Positions 60,573 to 64,000 of a stretch of 64,000 nt of DNA are shown one piece after another. A program made the position numbers and the translations under genes. Origin of the DNA: Marivita sp. GX14005 (GTDB lineage Bacteria; Pseudomonadota; Alphaproteobacteria; Rhodobacterales; Rhodobacteraceae); the NCBI RefSeq assembly GCF_023370775.1, contig NZ_JAMCCQ010000005.1, positions 1 through 64,000 on the forward strand, in the 5' to 3' direction. Within the stretch, counting starts at the first letter, position 1, and every line of letters begins with the position of its first letter. Under the pieces are notes generated by a model. The model made no database searches, was not told the DNA's origin, and saw only the letters and a list, made by a program, of their open reading frames with translations.

Positions 60573-61742
60573 TTAGCGAATGGCGATATACTCGACCGGT
60601 GCGCCGCGCCCGAGCGCCGGAGCCTTCGGCGGGCGGATGATCAGCGCATCGGCGCGGCTGAGGATGCTCAGAAGCGAGCTGTCTTGAGCGCCGAATGCGA
60701 CCAGCCCATCCCCGGTCATGCGGGCGCGCATGTAATGCTCGCGTGGCCCGTTTTCCGGCAAATCTTCGGCAATCGGCGCACTTGCGCGCGGTGCCGGGGC
60801 GGCGGCCAGACCGAGCATGAGCCGCACGACGGGGGCCAGAAAGACATGGCCGCACACCATCGCCGAGACCGGATTGCCGGGAAGCCCGATCATCACCGCC
60901 GCCCCGAACCGGCCCGCCATCAGCGGTTTGCCGGGCCGCATCGCGACCTTGTAGAAGCTTTGCTCGAACCCGAGTTCCGGCGCGAGGTTGGCGACGATGT
61001 CGTGATCGCCCACCGACGCGCCGCCGATGGTCACGATGAGATCGGCCCCTTCCGCCAGATCGAAGGCCGCGCGCAGCGATGCTTCAGTGTCGCGCGCGAT
61101 CGGCAAAAGGCGCGGCTCCGCCCCAAGATCGCGCAGCAGCGCGTGCAGTCCGAGCGTGTTCGACGCGATGATCTGGTCGGGGCCGGGTGTCTCGCCGGGC
61201 ATGACAAGCTCATCGCCCGTCGAGATCAGCGCCACCACCGGACGGCGGGTCACGGGCACCTGCGCGATGTTCATCGCGGCCATCAGCGCCACGTCATTCG
61301 GCCCGATCACACGCCCGGCCCGGAGCGGATCGCCGGCGCGGAAATCGCCGCCGGCGGGGCGGATATAGGCCGGGCTGTCGAGCCGGTCCGCCAGGGTGAT
61401 CCAATCGCCCTCGCGCCGGGTATCTTCCTGAATCACGATGCGCGCCGCACCCTCGGGCACCGGCGCGCCGGTGAAGATCCGCACCGCTTCACCCGCCGAT
61501 ACGGCCCCGGCAAAGCCATGCCCCGCCGCCGCCTCGCCGATCACGCGCAGCCGCGCGCCGGGCGTTGCCTCGCGCACGGCATAGCCGTCCATGGCAGAGC
61601 TGTCGAAGGGCGGCTGATCCCGAACCGCCGCCACATCGCGCGCCAGAACCCGCCCGTTCGATTGCAAGAGCGGCACCGTCTCGACCCCGAGCGGCCGGGC
61701 GAGCGCGAAAAGCCGTTCGAGCGCCTCGGCAACCGGGATCAT
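60573..61742 (-). CDS. moeA: Molybdopterin molybdenumtransferase MoeA
   Basis: A 389-residue enzyme that inserts molybdenum into molybdopterin. The family strings are [43 protein letters not shown] and GLPGNPVSA. It overlaps moaC by 4 nt (ATGA) and is last in trpC-moaC-moeA. lexA is next on the same strand but has its own promoter. Confidence 0.94.
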   Translation of the reverse strand: MIPVAEALERLFALARPLGVETVPLLQSNGRVLARDVAAVRDQPPFDSSAMDGYAVREATPGARLRVIGEAAAGHGFAGAVSAGEAVRIFTGAPVPEGAARIVIQEDTRREGDWITLADRLDSPAYIRPAGGDFRAGDPLRAGRVIGPNDVALMAAMNIAQVPVTRRPVVALISTGDELVMPGETPGPDQIIASNTLGLHALLRDLGAEPRLLPIARDTEASLRAAFDLAEGADLIVTIGGASVGDHDIVANLAPELGFEQSFYKVAMRPGKPLMAGRFGAAVMIGLPGNPVSAMVCGHVFLAPVVRLMLGLAAAPAPRASAPIAEDLPENGPREHYMRARMTGDGLVAFGAQDSSLLSILSRADALIIRPPKAPALGRGAPVEYIAIR

Positions 61743-62215
61743 ACCGCTTCGAACCGGCCCGATTTGCCGCCATCCTTGAGCATCACGCGGATCCCGGTGA
61801 TCTCCATGCGCTTGTCGACGGCCTTGGCCATGTCATAGACCGTGAGCGCTGCCGTCGACACGGCGGTCAGCGCTTCCATCTCCACGCCGGTCTGGCCGGT
61901 CGTCTTGACCGTGGCCTCGATCCGCAGCCCCGGCAGATCCGGCTCGGGCGTCAATTCGACGGCGACCTTCGTGATTGGCAGCGGATGGCAGAGCGGGATG
62001 AGATCGGCCGTTTTCTTGCAGCCCATGATCCCGGCCAGCCGCGCCACGCCGATCACGTCGCCTTTCTGGGCCCGCCCTTCGGTGATGATCTCGAAGGTCT
62101 CCGGCGCCATGCGGATGAACCCCTCGGCGACGGCGATGCGCGAGGTCACCTCCTTGCCGGACACGTCCACCATATGCGCATCGCCCTTGGCGTCGAAATG
62201 CGTCAGCCCGCTCAT
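61739..62215 (-). CDS. moaC: Cyclic pyranopterin monophosphate synthase MoaC
   Basis: A 158-residue enzyme of the early molybdopterin pathway. The N-terminal [18 protein letters not shown], the central [17 protein letters not shown] and the C-terminal MLKDGGKSG are all characteristic. It overlaps trpC upstream and moeA downstream by 4 nt each, so translation is coupled through the series. Confidence 0.95.
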   Translation of the reverse strand: MSGLTHFDAKGDAHMVDVSGKEVTSRIAVAEGFIRMAPETFEIITEGRAQKGDVIGVARLAGIMGCKKTADLIPLCHPLPITKVAVELTPEPDLPGLRIEATVKTTGQTGVEMEALTAVSTAALTVYDMAKAVDKRMEITGIRVMLKDGGKSGRFEAV

Positions 62216-63015
62216 GCCGCCACCGGATCTGCAAGCAGCGCACGGGTCGCGCCCGCCACGTCCTTCTGGCGCATCAGGCTTTCGCCGACCAGAAAGCTGC
62301 GGGCTCCGCAGCCGGCCATCTCGGCAAGATCGCCCGGCGTGGATAGCCCCGATTCGCAGACCATCAGGCGGTCTTCCGGCACCAGTGGCGCAAGCGTGCG
62401 TGTCGTCTTGAGGCGCGTCTCGAACGTGTTGAGATCGCGGTTGTTGATGCCGATCAACTCGGAGCGCAGCACGAGCGCACGGTCGAGTTCGGCGCGGTCA
62501 TGCACTTCGATCAGCGCATCCATGCCCCATTCGAACGCCGCGGCTTCCAGTTCTGCCGCCTGCGCATCGCTGACGCTGGCCATGATGATGAGGATACAAT
62601 CGGCCCCCAGGCTGCGCGCTTCGGCAACCTGATAAGTGTCATACATGAAATCCTTGCGCAGCGCGGGAAGGGCGGTCGCGCCCCGCGCCTGCACGAGATA
62701 CTCTTTCGCGCCCTGAAAGCTCGGCCCGTCCGTGAGCACCGACAGACAGCTCGCGCCTCCGGCCTCGTACGCTTGCGCCAGCGCCGCCGGCTCGAAATCG
62801 GCGCGGATCAGGCCCTTTGACGGAGAGGCTTTCTTGACCTCGGCAATCAGCCCGTACCCACTCATCTGCGCATGCCGCAACGCCTTCGCAAAGGGGCGCA
62901 CCGGGCCCGCATCGCGCGCCGCAGCCTCGATCTCGGCCAACGGAACGCGCGCCTTGTCCGCGGCGATTTCCTCCAGCTTGTAGGATCTGATCTTCTCAAG
63001 AATGGTCGCGCTCAT
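62212..63015 (-). CDS. trpC: Indole-3-glycerol-phosphate synthase TrpC
   Basis: A 267-residue monofunctional TIM-barrel enzyme of tryptophan synthesis. It has [14 protein letters not shown] with the catalytic lysines, [34 protein letters not shown] and CESGLST. It overlaps ung upstream (ATGA) and moaC downstream. trpD would usually directly precede it; here ung is between. Confidence 0.95.
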   Translation of the reverse strand: MSATILEKIRSYKLEEIAADKARVPLAEIEAAARDAGPVRPFAKALRHAQMSGYGLIAEVKKASPSKGLIRADFEPAALAQAYEAGGASCLSVLTDGPSFQGAKEYLVQARGATALPALRKDFMYDTYQVAEARSLGADCILIIMASVSDAQAAELEAAAFEWGMDALIEVHDRAELDRALVLRSELIGINNRDLNTFETRLKTTRTLAPLVPEDRLMVCESGLSTPGDLAEMAGCGARSFLVGESLMRQKDVAGATRALLADPVAA

Positions 63016-63659
63016 GTGCCGGTCCAGTCGATTGCCGCCTCTCCTTGCTGTCTAAGCCAGTCATTGACCTTCGAAAAGGGCCGCGAGCCGAAAAAACCGC
63101 GCCGCGCGGAAAGCGGCGAAGGGTGGGCGCTCTGAACGACGAAATGCCCCTCGCGCTGCAGACGGCTCGCATGGGCGCGCGCATCGTTGCCCCACAGGAT
63201 GAACGCGCGGGGCCGGTCCGAAAGGGCATCCAGAACCTGTGGCACCAAGGCTTGCCAGCCCAGCTTGCGATGTCCGCGCGGCGTGTGCGCCGGCACCGTC
63301 AGCACATCGTTGAGCAGTAAAACCCCCTGCGCCGCCCAGAACCGCAAGTCGCCGCTTGCCGGAACAGCGCCCTGATCAGCGGCCAGTTCCCGGAAGATAT
63401 TGCCGAGCGAGCGCGGCAAAGGCGTCACATCGGGCGCAACGGAAAAGGCGAACCCCTGCGCATGGCCGGGCGTCGGATAGGGATCCTGGCCGAGGATGAC
63501 CACGCGCACATCCTGCGGCGCGCAAACCTCCAGAGCGGCGAAGATGCGATCCTCGGGCGGCAAAACCTCGCGCGTTTCCGCATCGAGCGCGGCCTCGATG
63601 CCGGGTAGCGCATCGGCAAAGAACGGCAGATGTCCCCAGGCGGCCGGCACGGTCAGCAT
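63012..63659 (-). CDS. ung: Uracil-DNA glycosylase (family 1)
   Basis: A 215-residue repair enzyme that removes uracil from DNA. The catalytic aspartate D59 is in [10 protein letters not shown] and H179 is in [12 protein letters not shown]. Length is typical of family 1. Its stop overlaps the trpC start. It sits between trpD and trpC, behind the third hairpin-plus-tail element, which would tend to separate it from trpD transcription. The Shine-Dalgarno (GGAACG) is weak. Confidence 0.94.
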   Translation of the reverse strand: MLTVPAAWGHLPFFADALPGIEAALDAETREVLPPEDRIFAALEVCAPQDVRVVILGQDPYPTPGHAQGFAFSVAPDVTPLPRSLGNIFRELAADQGAVPASGDLRFWAAQGVLLLNDVLTVPAHTPRGHRKLGWQALVPQVLDALSDRPRAFILWGNDARAHASRLQREGHFVVQSAHPSPLSARRGFFGSRPFSKVNDWLRQQGEAAIDWTGT

Positions 63660-63672
63660 GGCGCTGCGTTCC

Positions 63673-63720
63673 GGCTTCTTTGGGCCAAAAATACCTCAAT
63701 CCGAAGCGCGGCAATCGCGC
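63673..63720 (-). terminator. Hairpin-plus-tail terminator element, copy 3 (between trpD and ung)
   Basis: On the minus strand GCGCG-ATTGC-CGCGC (63706-63720) is followed by TTCGGATTGAGGTATTTTTG and then GCCCAAAGAAG. The tail matches that of copies 1 and 2 in having GAG, TATTTTTG or TATTTGG, and AAGAAG or AGAGAAG at similar distance. It ends 13 nt before the ung start. Confidence 0.5.
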
Positions 63721-63758
63721 CTGAGCCAGCCAATCCGGCCCGCCCCTCTGCAAAGGGC

Positions 63759-63780
63759 GATTTTCCATCGATGGAAAATC
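63759..63780. repeat. Perfect 22-bp palindrome after trpD
   Basis: An 11-bp arm (GATTTTCCATC) meets its exact reverse complement with no spacer, centred on ATCGAT. It lies 40 nt downstream of the trpD stop in the trpD direction, 1 nt from a second perfect palindrome. Confidence 0.8.
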
Positions 63781-63781
63781 C

Positions 63782-63801
63782 GCGATGCATCGATGCATCG
63801 C
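63782..63801. repeat. Perfect 20-bp palindrome after trpD
   Basis: GCGATGCATCGATGCATCGC, self-complementary over its whole length and also centred on ATCGAT. Together with the previous palindrome it would give two adjacent strong hairpins in the trpD transcript. Confidence 0.8.
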
Positions 63802-63819
63802 CGCGCTCGCCCCGGCCGG

Positions 63820-64000
63820 TCACGCCACCGGGCTGATGCGGGCAAGCGCGTCGACCCGCGCTTTGGCCGCGCCGCTATCGATGCTCTCCGCCGCCATCTC
63901 GGCTCCGGTTTTCAAATCATCCGCCCGGTCCGCCACGATGAGCGCCGCCGCCGCGTTGAGAAGGACCGCGTCGCGATACGCTCCCTTCGCGCCGTCCAGC
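63820..64000 (-). CDS. trpD: Anthranilate phosphoribosyltransferase TrpD, C-terminal part (cut by window edge)
   Basis: Translation of the minus strand from the edge gives about 59 residues ending in a TGA at 63820-63822. It contains [18 protein letters not shown] and a later [19 protein letters not shown], which match the C-terminal helices of TrpD. Position upstream of trpC supports this. The catalytic part lies outside the window, so only the end of the gene is seen. Confidence 0.82.
   Translation of the reverse strand, partial: LDGAKGAYRDAVLLNAAAALIVADRADDLKTGAEMAAESIDSGAAKARVDALARISPVA

Overview
The window looks like a chromosomal segment of a Rhodobacteraceae (Roseobacter-group) alphaproteobacterium. 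The DNA is GC-rich with short intergenic gaps. The gene content and order fit that family: aglEFGAK with a LacI regulator, purF-cvpA-radA near dnaB and alr, trpD-trpC-moaC-moeA next to lexA-comEC-gltX-gltA, ccmF-ccmH, a gene-transfer-agent-type endolysin and holin, and an alphaproteobacterial SOS box (GTTC-N7-GTTC) at lexA. The species is not identifiable by eye. Nothing in the window looks like an integrated phage, an insertion sequence, a CRISPR array, an rRNA or a tRNA.

Layout. 0.2-1.6 kb: a PagL-like lipid A deacylase and a decayed 2-keto-3-deoxygalactonate kinase. 1.6-11.5 kb: an alpha-glucoside locus, with aglR-bgl-glk leftward and aglEFGAK rightward from a 240-bp control region that holds three LacI-type palindromes. 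11.6-17.6 kb: purF, cvpA, radA, two membrane proteins and alr, all leftward. 17.7-20.0 kb: cobT-cobS-cobC on the opposite strand. 20.0-24.0 kb: dnaB, pyrE, a small lipoprotein and pyrC. 24.1-26.2 kb: a protein of unknown function and a family 2 glycosyltransferase. 26.4-27.5 kb: a split YeeE/YedE sulfur transporter behind a promoter with a persulfide-sensor-like operator. 27.6-31.3 kb: purL, DUF454, a candidate small RNA and a LysR regulator. 31.5-37.5 kb: indolepyruvate ferredoxin oxidoreductase, murI, argC and ccmE. 37.6-45.5 kb: eno, two EamA transporters, a Fur/Mur regulator, DUF533, SelO, a CBS protein, an acetyltransferase and a nucleoside hydrolase. 45.7-49.6 kb: zwf-pgl-pgi. 50.2-53.9 kb: the endolysin-holin pair, then ccmF and ccmH. 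54.0-64.0 kb: an enoyl-CoA hydratase relative, gltA, gltX, comEC, lexA, moeA, moaC, trpC, ung and the 3' end of trpD.

How the genes work together. AglEFGK imports alpha-glucosides, AglA (and the beta-glucosidase for beta-linked sugars) releases glucose, Glk phosphorylates it, and Zwf-Pgl feeds 6-phosphogluconate into what is probably the Entner-Doudoroff route (edd/eda are not in this window). A palindrome upstream of zwf has the same TTAGCGCTAA core as one of the palindromes in the agl control region, 41 kb away. This suggests one LacI-type regulator controls both loci.

Observations most worth checking: an ~81-nt candidate small RNA at about 30.3 kb with the layout of the alphaproteobacterial mmgR/alpha-r8 family; the shared AGCGCT operators; a perfect promoter/operator overlap in front of the YeeE genes; the gene-transfer-agent lysis pair; a recurrent hairpin-plus-tail element found three times at gene ends; two back-to-back perfect palindromes after trpD; an in-frame TAG near the 5' end of one EamA gene; and loss of the catalytic motifs in the DgoK homologue. 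No intergenic stretch exceeds about 240 bases.
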